DNA of 64,000 bases from Cardiocondyla obscurior (taxonomy: Eukaryota; Arthropoda; Insecta; Hymenoptera; Formicidae), in assembly GCF_019399895.1 (NCBI RefSeq), contig NC_091884.1:126501-190500 (forward strand), in the 5' to 3' direction. The position numbers and the translations under genes are program-made. Shown one piece after another: positions 47,201 through 60,485 of the stretch; position 1 is the first letter of the stretch; every line of letters begins with the position of its first letter. A model generated the notes under the pieces. The model made no database searches. It saw nothing but the letters and a program-made list of their open reading frames with translations, and had not been told where the DNA came from.

Positions 47201-49335
47201 CGGTCGAACTTGTCGCTGTTGCTGCTTTCCAAAGCAACTTCTTTTATGACATCGCTAGCGGTGCCCATAGATTTCTGCATAGACGCGTCCTTTTTTCGTA
47301 GATTCCACTCATCCGAGGACTCGGTGGTACTGTGCTTGTTCGCCAGGGCTTGCAGCAATTCGGCTCGGTAGACTTTGTTCCTGGCATCGTCCGGATTCCA
47401 GGGAACGTTGTCCTCCAAATTGTGCTCGATCTTGTCGTCCGTGTATTTAGCAGTGACCAGCCGTTTAATCACGTGCTGTATCAGTCTCTTCTTGACCTGC
47501 TTGTCGCACTTATTCGCGTCGACCAGGCTCTTCAAGATGTTGACGCTTCTCTCGAGATCTCGTACGAGACTATCTGAATCTCCCCAAAGCTTGTCGTTGA
47601 CGCTGGAACTGCTATTTGGCAATGTTGAATTAGATCTACCGGTATCCGAAGAGACGTGACTATCCCTTTCGTTCGGAACGTTCGCGTAAGTGTGTCCAGG
47701 GAAGTATTCAAAACTATTAGCTCTCCCGGATACGTTTTCCGTCTCGTCGAGCTGTGGAGTCGCTGAGGTTGACCCGTTCTGCGAGACGTCCGAGCTATTC
47801 CGACGTCTCTGGCTATCTTTCACGTCGGAGTCGACTCCGACTTTCGCCTCGCCCTCAACGTTGCTCGTCGAACGCGTCGGGTCGCATTTTCGTGAATGTT
47901 TTACTTTATACGTACCCTTAGATCTTTTCAAGATAGATTGTATTGCCGTTTGAGGTACAGGCTCTTTTGCCTCCGCTGACGGTGGCTTGTTTTCTTCGAG
48001 ATCTGAGACTTGAACGCCAACGGATTCTTGAGCGCACACGTCGGGACTCGTTTGTATTACCTTGTCGCAGGTGGCGGGTTTATTTACTATGGTAGCGATG
48101 GAGGACGTAGAATCAAAAATGAGGGGAAACACAGTCTTTTTCTCCTTAGCGTACAAATGTATCTCGCTCTGGCTTCTTTTCAATAAAAATTTCGACGACA
48201 ACGCGGGTATCACGTTCATCGAGATGCTCTTCTTAAGTGGCGAATTCGACGAAGGTGCAATCTTCCTTTCTACTGTCGAGTACTTGATCGGTGGCACTTT
48301 AAACGCGGACGACGACGTGGGGGTGTCGTGTAATTCAAGTTTGGTAGGCCTCGTCACGACTTTCGGCTGCGCGGTTTCGCTCAAGGCGACACAAGCAACA
48401 CATCTCTTTTGCGATTTGATGTCGTCTCCAGTTATAATACCGGGCAGGTGATTCTTGACGATCGGCGTGATCTCTATCTCGCTTTCGGATCCCGAGACAT
48501 TACCGATTAGAGGAGTGGAATTGGCGTCGGGAGCCGTTGACGACTTTGGCCCGCTTAGCGCTGTCGCATTCTTCCCAGATTGCATTCCTGACTCGGTGGT
48601 GCCTTCCGGATCTAGGCGCAAGGCGGCAGAACATCCTCGCGCAAGTGCCATGCGTTCGATGGTGCTCAGTTTTTCCTCGTCCTGCTGATTCTGAGTGTGA
48701 GAATTAAAATAGCCAACGTCCGCGCCACTGTCCCACTCCAGCGGCTTGTAGGAAGCCACGCTGGAGGTTGGCGAAGACAGCTTCCTCTCGTTCACCTCTG
48801 GGAACTTGTCCCGAGCGTTGTCGATGCGCTCTTCCTCGTGTATCGTCTCTGGGGTGACAGCGGCCTTCGGATCAGGCGATGGGGTCTGAATTTCTGTCAA
48901 CGGCTGAATATACTTCGATGAAGCGTCCGCATTGGAAGACTGCCCGATCAGCGGGGGTCTTACCCACCTACGCCTCTCTCGAGGCACATAAGACTTGAGA
49001 TTGTACTCCTCTCCGATGCAATCCTGTCTGTCGGACGACGAGCCCACTTGGGCACTTAACTCGTACACGCTATAATAATACTTAATCGCTTCCGGTAGAG
49101 AATTTGATCCTGGTAGCGAAAAGTACTGATCCAGGTTGGCGTTCCGCGAATATTTCTGATAATATTCCATCACCTGGGCGGAAAGACTTTTCTTGCCGAC
49201 GTCCGGCGTGAAGCTCAGCGGCCCGTCTTTCTCGCGAGCGTTGCATCTTTCGCGTTTCTCCAGCTCTTTTGAATTCGCAGACTCAAAGTCTCTCAGGCAA
49301 CGGCCCTCGCAGCTCGATTCCGAATCATATTCCAT
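44227..49335 (-). CDS. Alms1-like protein with C-terminal ALMS motif
   Basis: ALMS-motif proteins (ALMS1, C10orf90, CEP295 and Drosophila Alms1a/b) act at centrosomes and basal bodies. Minus-strand exons 49335-46724, 46629-46504, 46389-44805, 44704-44533 and 44450-44227 join in frame to 1,572 residues. The only conserved domain I see is at the end: RKLTDEEMKERSRKRYLRL, NEVRFKRRQQERQEEARRNK and LMAKIFCKRLQQKVLRG match the ALMS motif pattern (basic, charged, helix-forming, with xMxxRSxxxYxxLxEV). An upstream helical block (ISHLCNLKKLLEQPRRLERP) also resembles the family. The rest is low-complexity, Ser/Asn/Thr-rich and probably disordered. The middle part is odd: dozens of Cys in CxxC-type groups (CPMCFKQKTT, CGVCQKNPSC, CRMCGAMYQN). 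Start ATG 49335 is the first in frame; a 5' UTR intron (49448-49376) precedes it. Confidence 0.68.
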
Positions 49336-49984
49336 ACTAGCTGTCCGCGGTGCATTCTTCCGCACCCTCTCATGCCTGAATTTCGTTCAGTCGTTAGATG
49401 AATGTTCGTTGCCTCACGCGCGCGAGCAATCAAACTAGACATGCCTTACCTATCCCGCCTTGGTGCTCATCGTCAATTACAATCAACTACGGGACTCTCG
49501 ACTTTTTAGAGTAGGTTAGGACGCGGATGTGCGCGTCACTTGACGCCTCGACTGTTCGCGTCAAAGCTCGGACCGAGCCAGTCACTTCACCACGTTTCGC
49601 GTCTCCGCACGACGAAACGTTAGCTCGATACGTTCACTTCACCGTGTTTCTCGTTATTTTAATTACGACACTACATTTACAATCGTTTAAGTTGCAACGG
49701 CTATTTAAATTAATTCTTGTTTACATCTACTACCAGTACTACCACGGATCAAGCGTGTCTCGTATTCGAATGTGTTTCAGAACGCATCTTTCGATTTCCC
49801 GCTCGGTTGGTACTATTGAGTGCATAAAGTGCATTTAGTAGCACCATGACGCGAACGTTTACGTTGAATGTCGCATATATTGAATATCGCTGAACGCTCA
49901 GGTTAATTGCTCAGGTTAATTACTCTGTGCGATATTAACAGAAATAAACGGGGAAGTAAGGTCCACTTAGAAACGTAAGGTGAA
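49336..49984. promoter_or_regulatory. Bidirectional promoter region, Alms1-like / DNLZ
   Basis: A 649-base gap separates two divergent start codons. It contains CpG-bearing sequence and a probable 5' UTR intron of the Alms1-like transcript (donor after 49449, acceptor before 49375). Transcription starts must lie here for both genes; exact elements were not identified. Confidence 0.45.
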
Positions 49985-50503
49985 ATGTTACGTATTCGGC
50001 GCGCGCTGAATCTCGTTGCGTGGATGGCTTGCAAGCAGCGTGCAGCGTCTCGTGCTCGGATTTTATGCGAGCCGACCGGCCTCGAGATGCTTCGCCACAC
50101 GCGGCTTGCTCACGAGAACCGGGTCACTCGCATAGATTTGAACAAGTTAGAAGGAAAGATGAAACTGATGTTTACGTGCACGAAATGTAACACCAGAACC
50201 AGCAAATTAATATCGAAATTGGCTTATAACAAAGGGGTGGTGATAGTAAGATGTGACGGTTGCCAGAACAATCACTTGATAGCCGATCATTTGGGATGGT
50301 TCTCTAGTTTGCATAAAGGTATTAACATCGAGAAAATTATGGCAGAGAAAGGAGAAACTGTACGAAAGACAATGAACGATTTAGACGGCTATTACGATGC
50401 TATTTCGAAAGAAGACATTCAGTCTCAGAAGGATGTTAGCGAGATAGAAACAGAAAGCGACACGCATACTAAAATTAATACGATAGGAGAATCAAAAAGT
50501 TGA
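49985..50503 (+). CDS. Mitochondrial Hsp70 escort protein, DNL zinc finger (DNLZ/Zim17 family)
   Basis: DNLZ/Hep1/Tim15 proteins keep mitochondrial Hsp70 soluble and active in the matrix. This single-exon gene encodes 172 residues. The N-terminus is rich in Arg, Ala and Leu without acidic residues (MLRIRRALNLVAWMACKQRA), as expected for a mitochondrial presequence. The zf-DNL domain is intact: FTCTKCNTRTSK supplies the first CxxC, VRCDGCQNNHLIADHLGWF the second CxxC plus the family-specific HLIADHLGWF. After the domain comes a charged tail. A downstream AATAAA near 50564 is a likely polyadenylation signal. Confidence 0.93.
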   Translation: MLRIRRALNLVAWMACKQRAASRARILCEPTGLEMLRHTRLAHENRVTRIDLNKLEGKMKLMFTCTKCNTRTSKLISKLAYNKGVVIVRCDGCQNNHLIADHLGWFSSLHKGINIEKIMAEKGETVRKTMNDLDGYYDAISKEDIQSQKDVSEIETESDTHTKINTIGESKS

Positions 50504-52044
50504 GTTTACTTTTTTAGCCTAGCTTATTTCCCAAATATAATATAAATTTTTGTTCATATTGGTAAATAAAAAATATATATCGGAAAAATTACAGGTGAAT
50601 AAAAATCATTCTTACACAAGTATACAATTCTTTTATATAAATTGACGATATATTTGCTAAAATTAACAATTAATGCTCGCTTTAAAAAATAGTTTTACAC
50701 ATTTGTTTTATTCTAAAATTGATTGGCATAGGCTTCTTATCTTGTATATGTGTATATATGTGTATATATTAATTGATATTTTAATTAATAAACCTTTTTT
50801 TTGTTTTTGGCACAAAAGATATACTATTACAAATTATTTCTCAACAATTCTTAAAATTGTATTTTATACAAACTTGTAAAAAGATTCTGTAAATGAAATA
50901 CATATAAAAGATAGATAGTTAATTATTCTTATATATATTGTTATTGCATAATTTGTAGTCATTAATTGAAACATAATGAATAATAGTTTCTATTGTATGA
51001 AATTATAGACAGATTTCTTTACTGAAAATATGTAATATATAAGTTAGATATATACTACTCTTGTACTATTACAAAAAAAAATTGTTTTGTACTTTTAATA
51101 TTTGCAATCTTTAAAATCTTGAAACATTCACGTTCATGCAAATGATTGACTGGATAAAAACACTAATATTCATTATGCATATATGTATATAAAACTGTGG
51201 CAGCATATAATGTTAAATATCTACATAAATTTTCTTCATATTTATCTAATTGTAATAATCTGTTTTATCTTTTCGCGAAAACATTTGCATTAAACTATGT
51301 ACATATTTATACATCGATAATGTTGCGCTGTTTAAACGAATCAAATGCATTTGCACTGTAATTTAAAAATATAATAATTAATAAAGATAAATGTTAATTA
51401 TCCATATAACAATAATCATAGAATAAGAGCGATAACAATGGTACAATGATGGTAGAATAGTAATATAAAATTAGGACTAATACATATATAATAAATTTCT
51501 AAGTACACCAATACACATGTTCAAATATCAAAATTTTTACGCGCACGCACGTTCATAACGATTTAGTATTATTTTGGCATCGATTAAAATATTTTGTCGT
51601 CTCTTTAAGGCACTATACAGGTATTTTTATAAATCAGTCGAATAAAGTTCGATAAAATACTAATCATTAAACTTTTCTAATTAATCCTAGAATATTTTTT
51701 CAGAGAGAAGGCACAAATGTATCTATGAAACTTTTGTAAATTTAGATATCCTATTTATAACAACATTGAAAAAGACTAGTTTCTAAAAAATTATATAGAA
51801 AATGTATAAAAATGTTGGAGAAATGCGATAATGTGAAAATAACCGAATATTATTTTTACCGTCTCGTTACGTGCCAATCACATTGAAAAGCAAAAGAAAC
51901 ACATTTATTCTAACAACGAGATATAGACTAGCATATTCATATTCTTATAAATAATTACAAAAAAAAATATACTTAAGAATTTTGTGAAAGCGAGTTTGTG
52001 GCATGATCGTCGTATGTTATAAAAGAGAACGCAAATGTCCTGCT
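50504..52044. other. Convergent 3' region of DNLZ and Dok
   Basis: About 1.5 kb of AT-rich sequence between two convergent stop codons, probably 3' UTRs plus spacer. Nothing else was recognised. Confidence 0.45.
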
Positions 52045-54213
52045 TTACACCCTTTTTGGTTTTGACACAATAGCGTATTCGCTGTTGTTAAAAACCTTAT
52101 GTTGCGGACCAGCTGCGGTATTTCCAGTGGCAGTAGTTTCAACAAGATCTGGCTTCTTTCGGATAATCCCGTAACCGAGATGACTGTCGTCAGCCAGCCT
52201 GATAGAAGACATATCTTCAACAATTTCGTAATTAGACCAAGTTGAATTAATAAGATTAGAACTTTCTCCGTGAGAGACGTTGGAATGTACGCTTTGCGAG
52301 GAATTTGTATACTTATACGTAGGCTTCTGATTAAGCTTCGTCGCGGATCCAAAATGCTCCAATTTATCGTAATCCGACTCGTCTGTCTTGCCGACGCTTT
52401 GTATCGACGACGGTGCGACAATTGCGCCGTCGCCGCATTTACTTTTGCACGAATTTTGGAATGAATCGTGATTCCGTATCGGCATCATGATCTCGTACTG
52501 CAAATCATCGTTGTCGTTCTCCTTATCTCTTTCACTAGGTATATTCGAGTTTATTCTTTCTGTATGATGCACGCTGTCGATACCGTGCGTTTTCCAAGCA
52601 TCGTTCCTAATTTCCACTAAGTCGTACGAGTGTTTCTCCGTGTTCTCGTGCATAACGCTGCCGATATTCTTATGAGACAATTCGGGTGAATTACCTTGGC
52701 TTATAGTTCTATATTCTCCGCAAGTAGGCAAATCTAGGAATTCCGTGTCGAAATTTTTTTTCTCTAGCAAATTAGCGAAAACATACTTTCGTGGTGGTTT
52801 AGCGGGCTTAGATTTAATTATCGATCTGCTCGAAGAGATTGAAGAATCCATGCTCGTCGACGACGTAAAAGGTTTCTGAGAGTTCTGCGTGGTAGAAAAA
52901 TCTATATCGATCAAAGCGCTTGAAGAATTGTTTGAAGAGGGTGGTAAAGCCGCTCTGGAGCCCGGCTCCATGGACAAGGCTGCTTGGAATTGATTGTCGT
53001 TGCATTCTATGTTCAGATTATTTTCTTCGTCCAATAATTTTTTCATAGACTTCATTTTAGCGTACATGCATCGGAAAATTTCCTGCTGGCTACCATGTTC
53101 TAAGCGAAAAGAACCCTCCCCGGACTCACATTTTCTTCCAGCTTCAAAAATAAATTTTCCATCTCTGTATCCATATCTCCTGATATACCTATATGGCCAT
53201 GTGAATAGAACAATATCACCATCCATCAGTTTCATGTCCACGGCGGCTATTACCAAAGTATAATTCCTTGCTTCTAGTCCGCACCTCTTAGACGCGTCTG
53301 TTTCCACAACTTTTACGGAAAACACGCCTTCCCCACTAGTGCAATACAGATCGTTATTTTCTTCTATCTGATTAGACACGCTGTCCTTGAACGCGACTAA
53401 TTGAAACGCTGAAATCCAGTGAGCCATCTCGATTTCCGTATAACAGCCGAAATAGTGTATTCCAGATTTAGTTACCACCTGTATGTAGGGTGAGCATGTG
53501 AACATTTATTTTTAAAACAATAAAAAAAAAAATATCTTGAACACAGATTCAGAGTAATATAGAAAAAAAATTCAGAGCAATGTAGAAAAAAAAATTCAGG
53601 GTGTTATTAAAAGAATTTCAAAGTAAAACGAGTACTCACCTTAAAGACATGCGATTGATTGCTAGGTGCAATTTTTATACAAGCGTCCAAAGTGACAATA
53701 CGTGGGGAGTGAGACTGCAGGATTGCTTCTTCCTGACTGTCGTAGATCTCGACACGTTTGATTCCATAGTTACTTGTCCTAAAGAGCTGGCAAAATCTCT
53801 TGTGCCACGTTTTCTAGAAAATAAATCTGTGTTATCTTGAGATTAACTTGATTCGCGGTTTGCAAAAAAGGAAATAGCCGCTGGATAGTGGGTGAATATA
53901 AAAGAAAAAACAATTAATTTTTTTTAATGGTAACATTTTAATTGCGTACTGCAAAAATAAAGGGACGCGAGAAAGGAAAAAACAGGATAGAATAGGATAG
54001 AACGGAAGAAGGAAGGGAAAGGAAACAACTGTTCATAAATGATGCGTCTGGTATGCGCGCGCGCGCAGCAAACGCGATATCGCGTATCGCGTCAACGTGG
54101 GGTATCCGACGAGTAATCTGATGGGCCGTATAAAGACCAACCTTGAGCTGGCCTAGCATTCCCTGCGGCGGTAGCAGCAGTATCCCCTGCATGAGAGGCT
54201 CCTCGGGCTCCAT
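52045..54213 (-). CDS. Dok: Dok, PH-PTB docking adaptor (downstream of tyrosine kinase)
   Basis: Docking proteins sit at the membrane, bind phosphotyrosine through a PTB domain and recruit SH2 proteins to receptor tyrosine kinase signalling. Minus-strand exons 54213-54142, 53813-53640 and 53478-52045 join in phase 0 to 559 residues. The PH domain (about 5-115) spans all three exons: LMQGILLLPPQ, KTWHKRFCQLF, VVTKSGIHYFGC and MAHWISAFQLVAF. The IRS-type PTB domain follows: ILFTWPYRYIRRYGYRDG as VLFTWPYRYIRRYGYRDG, KFIFEAGRKCESGEGSFRL and EIFRCMYAKMKSM. The remaining 320 residues are Ser-rich with a PAKPPRK segment and several Tyr sites in acidic context: YDLVEI, YEIMMP (a YxxM p85-type site), YDKLEH, YEIVED and YAIVSK. 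Start ATG 54211-54213 directly precedes the PH domain. PH and PTB both look complete. Confidence 0.9.
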
Positions 54214-55960
54214 CGCTGACGATCAAACATCGGCACGGACGTCGGGCGATGATGCTGATGTCGGCCTCCTCGTGCTCGCGGTCGCGTTCGGCAACGACCC
54301 TTTGCTTTTCGTTCACGTCACGGGGAAATACCACTTACGCGATCGATCGGAGAGAGAACAGGAGGTACGGAGAAACCGCTTGACATCCACTTTCACTCCG
54401 GCCTTCTTGGCTCCCCTGGGTCGTTCCCCCGGGTTCTCTTCGCTTCGCGGTGCTCGTGCGCGATATGACAGCTACAGCGCGGCGAGATTCAGCCCATGGT
54501 AACGCAGAGCACTTGGCATTTCACGCCGAAGCCCGTACTGTTTGCAATCGGCGAACGGCAAACCGCGAGTAACGCACTATACAACGATCTCGGCGAGTGT
54601 TATTCTTCTAATTCGAGAGCACTTCGGATGAACGATAGGTATAGTATATACGCGATCGACGGTGGTCCCACGCAGTCCCACGCGAACACCGCACTCCGTC
54701 AGTAACGCCGAATTTTCTAGCTTCGTCTGCGTGCGCCAACTATCCAACAAAGTATGCACCGGAACTGCAGGGACGCACGCACGATGTCGTTCGAGTCGCC
54801 GTTCAGGCTCAGCGTGCACCATTGGCAACCATTGCTCTTCACGTTTATAGATGTCAATCGTTATTTTATCTCTCTCGCTTCCTCCCTCGTTCGTTATTAA
54901 AATTTATTAAAAAAAAAGGAGGAAAAAAAAAGCGTCCACTTTTGAATTCTCCACATTACTGAAAGAGAAAATTTTCTTCAATCACGTATGTCTCCTAAAA
55001 TGTTCCAATTTTGATAAATATATATATATTTTCACGTTGTACGTACGCTAGAAGACAGATATGACGTTTGCTGCACCGACGGCAGCTAGCGAACGTAACT
55101 TTAGAGTCGTGTGCGTCGAGTTTCACATGTGCCGCACGTATGTACCGCGCCGGCCGGATTGCCGATGACCGATTTCCCTCTGTTTTTTCATTCCCTGCCT
55201 CCGCCGCATAGGGTTACGTGCGCTAGCCGCTCGTCGTCCGCAGAAAACGCCATATTTGCTCTTCGGCGTGCACACGTCACTAAAATGCAGTTTAAAATTT
55301 TCCGATGCTACTTTGTTCTCTGTTCCTGCGTCTCCTGCACGGGCATTTGCAACGGAACGCAGACAATGGAGATTGCATTCTTATCACGCGTTAGCATCGG
55401 ACGGAGAAAAGTGGTAGACCGCAGCGCATTTATAACTTTTACGTCTCGCCTTTTGACTTCCGTCAAGAGATATCAGGCAATTACAGCTAGCATGTAATAA
55501 AGCTAGGTAATAAGAAAACTCATTTTATTTTACTCGACTTCTTTTGTTTATAATATCCTGCTTGTTACGCGAGTGACTTTTCTCAACTTATTATTCAGGT
55601 CAAGGAAGAATCGAATACGGCGTCGGCGTATGTTTTATCTCTCCTGTGAAATGACTTTTCAGTACGGTCTAATTTCACCAAGGGTATCGCGCAGGCCACC
55701 CTGCACTTTGTTCAAGCTGCAATGAGTTTCGATCGTTCTTTGATAACTTATTAAAGAAATCGATCAATTTCTCCCTGCGATTCGTGATACAAAAGTAAGC
55801 CGGAGGCCACGCTCAGTCCACGGATTGCGTTTCGACCGAACTCGACGTAGTCATAATAATGATTCGACGAAAATAATGAATTCATATATCATTGAACGAT
55901 GTTCTCGGTTATATATCGACTGATTGACGCGACAGGCATCAATGCGAACCGTCAGCGGAC
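54214..55960. other. Dok upstream region and Ir93a upstream region
   Basis: CpG-bearing island at about 54220-54860 next to the Dok start, likely its promoter, and a second GC-richer patch at 55080-55500. A 70-codon frame in the latter (ATG 55284) begins with a Cys-rich hydrophobic stretch but has no other support. The remainder up to Ir93a is unremarkable. Confidence 0.35.
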
Positions 55961-58900
55961 ATGATTTCCGTCTTCCTTCTCGCGTGGTTCCTAAATTCTG
56001 GTAACGCTTTCAATGACTTCCCATCGCTGATATCCGCCAATGTCTCAATGGGTATGAACAATTCTTCCTTCGTATTTTTTATGTACGTTTTAATATCGCC
56101 ACTGATTTCATAATAAAAAATAATCTTTAAAATTTTTAGCGGTCGCTATCGACAAGAGTTTCTTCGATAACAATGCCGAGTATAACGACATAGTAAAAAA
56201 CATTTACAATTTTATCATGACGATTATGGAAGAAAAGATGCGTGCAGGTGATGTCAACGTGCATATTTTTCGTGGAACGAAAGTAAATAATCTTCGAGGT
56301 AAAAGCAAACGCGTTGAATAAATATAATACTTGAATAAGCAGTTAAATGAGCAGATAAATAGTTAACTAGAATTTTTTAATTAAAAAGTAATTTTCTTTT
56401 ATTCTTTTTTTACATGTAATATATATAAAGAGTATACCGTTCTTCTATCCGTGGCAACGTGTTATCAAATGTGGAGGCTTCATGAGGTAGCTCACAAAGA
56501 AGAGCTCTTACATTTAGCAATAACAGGTGTGTATGAGAAATGTTCAATAATTATATGACGATACGATACGCAAAGCTATAGTTTCGTTTTATTCTATTTA
56601 TTTAAAGACCAAGGCTGTCCGCGGCTTCCCGTTTCCGAAGGAGTAAGCGTTCCTTTAATATCGCCAGGGAAAGAATTGGCCCAGATTTTCTTCGATTTAA
56701 GGACAATTGATGCTTTATCCTGGAACAATATCAACATATTGCACGACGATACCTTCGGTGATATAATTTAAAGCATCAATATTTTATGTTTTTATATCAC
56801 TTTTTGGTATTTGCATTAAAAACGCGTTTTGTCTACGACGGATTTTAGGTAGAGACATGATTAGTGGAGTCACAAAAGCTATATCAACCGCATTGCCGAA
56901 CAAAAAGTTTAGCATGATTTCTAGATCATTGTTCGCTTTTAAACACGCCAATTCTGAACACAGCAGAAGGAGCTATATTAAAAACATGCTCGAGAACTTC
57001 CATGTGGATCAGTTGGGAAGATGTTTTCTCATAATCGTCACGGTAGAAACAGTTGGTGACGTTATGGAAGTTGTAAGAAAGCTTCTTTTTTTTTTTATTT
57101 ATATTCGTATATTAATTTCGAGTGGCAGGATTAAAGTAATAAAAAGATAATAAAATAATTCATAATTTACGAGATTCATAAATGAGTCCTCCAATATAGA
57201 TTTTGAAAAGTACATAGACATTTTGTGTCAAATGCTCGAATTGTAGAAATCTTGCGACTCTCGTTTTGAATTATTTCTTTAAGTTTAACTTGGCGCTTTG
57301 TATATATTTAGACAAAGAGTTTAAATATGGCCCAGCCCGATAGCCAGTGGTTATACGTCATCACTGATAGCGCAATGCGGAACTCCACGAATATTACCAG
57401 TTTCGTTGATTTATTGTCAGAAGGCAGCAACGTGGCTTTCATTTACAATGCAACGGACAGCGAGACATATTGCAATGTAATTTTATTAATTAATTACCTT
57501 TATTAGCATAACTGAATTAATTAAATAAAATAAAAAAATTTTACAGATTACTTTGAGATGTTACGTCCAAGAATTAGTTTCGGCATTGGCTAATGCTTTA
57601 AAGATATCTCTGATGACTGAAATAGAATTGTACAGTCATATGAGCGATGAGGAATTCGAATTCGTTCGATTAAATAGACAGCAGAGACGTCAGGAACTTC
57701 TAAAAAGTATCAACGTTCGTATTCCTTGATTTATTTATCGTTTAGACTACATTTGCTTTTAGATATATTTAATTTGTGTCATCAAGGCGATTTATTTCCT
57801 ACAGGTAAAACTTATCGAGAGTGCAGATACAGGTGGTATCTGTGGCAAATGCCTGTGTTGGCGGTTTGCTTCAGCTATAACGTGGGGCAATTTCTTCGTG
57901 CATGGTAAAAATGTAGCGCACTTGATCGATTCGGGTACGTGGATGCCATTTCTAGGTGCGAATTTGACAGATGCTATTTTTCCGCACGTCGTACACGGTT
58001 TTCGAGGGATCAGTGTGCCGATCGCCACGTATCATGTATGTTATCTCGTGTAAAAATCATTTCCCCACCCGCGTAATTGTGAGCAGGTTCCGGATATAAT
58101 TTTCATTCTTTTAGAATCCACCGTGGCAGATAATCTCGTTGAGCAGTTCTGGCGTAAAGGAATACGGCGGGCTGGTTTTTGACGTAATCAAATATCTAGC
58201 GAGAAAAATGAACTTCACCTACACGGTACTTAGCCCGGCGAACAATCGAACCGTCGTCAAGTTTATTCGTAACGAGACTGCAACCGACGTGGTAAAGCTA
58301 TGCGAAACAAAGTTCAGATTAAAATCTCGCTATATTGTTGCATAAGTATAATGATACTTGAATAAGAAAAAAAGAAAAGCTTTAAATTGTAAATAAAATT
58401 CATGATTTAATTGTACGATTTCTATGCAAGCTGTTTTAAATTGTAGTTTATTCAAAATTAATATGCTACAACGTTAAATATAATTTTAGGTATTAACATC
58501 GACTACGAGAGAAATGCCGTCACAGATAATAAATATGATTTTGGAGAAGAAAGTCCTTCTCGCGGCTTGCGCGTATACTGTAAATGATCACGGAAAAGGA
58601 CAGATCAATTTTACTTTGCCGATTTTTATGCAGACGTATAGCTTTCTGACGGCAAAACCAAGTCAACTTTCGAGAGCGTTATTGTTCACCGAACCTTTTG
58701 CCAAAGAGGTAAACTATGCAATACGTTATATAAAACATCTCGAGATCGGATAGTAGAGCTTATTAATTGGCGTACTAATTTTTTTTTTTTTTAGTTTATT
58801 TAATTAATTTGATTACTTCTGATTTTTATTTTTGCGCGCCTATACATGCATGCCTTCAAGCAAACGAATTTTTCTCGTAGACGTGGGCCTGTCTGGCAGC

Positions 58901-60485
58901 TTCCATTTTAATAATGGGTCCAATCTTGTACCTGGTTCACAAGTACAGTCCAAGTAGCACGAGAACGTCAGGACTAAATTCCTCCTGGCAATGCGTGTGG
59001 TACGTCTACGGGGCCTTACTTCAGCAAGGTATCTTGCTTCTTTCTTTTTATTTTGCGTGCAAGATATTCCACACTTGTCAAATTGTTTTTTATATATTCG
59101 TTATTTATTAATGTCTCCTTATTGTTAATTATAAAACTATATTACTTGTTCATGGTTTTTTTTTTTTCGTTTATGCTCATCTTTTTTTTGGAAGTAGGAT
59201 AAAAGTGTAAATGATTTTAGGAGGAATGTACTTACCTCATTCTGACAGCGCTCGTCTGTTGGTCGGTGTCTGGTGGCTGGTTGTGATGGTTTTAGTAGCG
59301 ACTTATTCCGGAAGCTTGGTCGCGTTTTTGACATTCCCGAATATGGACGCAGCTATTTTAACTATAGAAAACCTCATTGCTCATAAAGACAGATTAACTT
59401 GGGGCTTTCCTAATGGCAGCTTTTTAGAAGAGTATTTAAAAAATGCCGATGAAGAAAAGTATCATATTCTTCTGGAGCGATCTATAATTCATAACGCATC
59501 GCAAGAAACGGAAATGATTGAGCGGGTAAAGGCGGGCAAGCACGCGTTGATCGATTGGAGAAGTACGTTAAGGTAATCTCATAATATACAGATTAATTTT
59601 TTTTTTTTAAATAAAAACCTACTTTCTTTCGCGATAAATAGAGATTCTGTCGTTTAAATATTTTGTCCTGCATGCTAAACGAATTAGTCCGATAGATAAA
59701 AATGACGATTATGCATTGCTTAAGCAGATTTGTGATGAGAAACGATCTGTTATTAACCGAAGGATGCGCCTTTTCTTTGAGCACTGATGAATTTATGGAC
59801 GAACCCATAGCGATGGTTATTGGAAAAGATAGTCCTTATACAAAAATCATCAACTCTGAGTAAGAAAAAAATTCCGTTATATCGTTTTGTTTTACTAGAT
59901 CAATTTTATGATAGTCATTAAATAATGTATTATTATTTACGACAATCTTAATTTTTTTAAAGCAAGTTTTTTTTAATAATGTACAAATTGCATGTAACTT
60001 TTATAATTTTATTTAGTTTTATTGTGGATCTTTGACTTCGACTAGTCGTTTCGTATTTGTCGCAATTAGGCGATTATTCGTGCTTACCTACGTTTTTTCA
60101 AAATTGATTAACTGAATAAGCTTTTTTACGCAGGTTACACCGCATGCACGAGTCTGGATTAATGAACAAGTGGATAACGGAGCAAATACCAATAAAAGAC
60201 AAATGTTCGGACAGTCTCACCAACCAAGCCGTAGACGAGCGCAAAGTAAACGTCACGGATATGCAGGGGATATTTTTCGTGCTCTTCATGGGTAACGTGT
60301 TTTTCGTGCGTGGTACCACCGTGCTCGGTGAAGCGTAATAAAACACCTTGTAGGAGTAAAAGCAGCTTCTCATTGTGCTCCTTTCAGGCGTGACCGGATC
60401 GATGTTTCTTTTGTGCTGCGAATTTTGCTGGCATAAGCGCAAAGTGTCGAAGAGACGCAAGTTGATTCAGCCTTTTGTCTCTTGA
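55961..60485 (+). CDS. Ir93a: Ionotropic receptor 93a (Ir93a)
   Basis: Ir93a is a conserved co-receptor; in Drosophila it works with Ir25a and other IRs in temperature and humidity sensing. Exons 55961-56051, 56140-56298, 56431-56526, 56608-56757, 56849-57072, 57312-57476, 57547-57714, 57805-58035, 58115-58291, 58490-58708, 58881-59028, 59221-59572, 59728-59859, 60134-60291 and 60388-60485 join in frame to 855 residues. A signal peptide (MISVFLLAWFLNSGNA) is followed by a large amino-terminal domain (about 25-400) with CPRLPVSEGVSVPLISPG and WNNINILHDDTF, then GGICGKCLCWRFASAITWGN and FPHVVHGFRGISVPI. The S1 lobe spans about 410-560; M1 is ACLAASILIMGPILYLVH; the pore region ends with ATYSGSLVAFLTFPN, the glutamate-receptor M3 signature; S2 contains CAFSLSTDEFMDEPIAMVIG; M4 is near the end. 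The donor after exon 7 (AAC|GTTCGT) is weak. Subfamily by resemblance. Confidence 0.9.
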
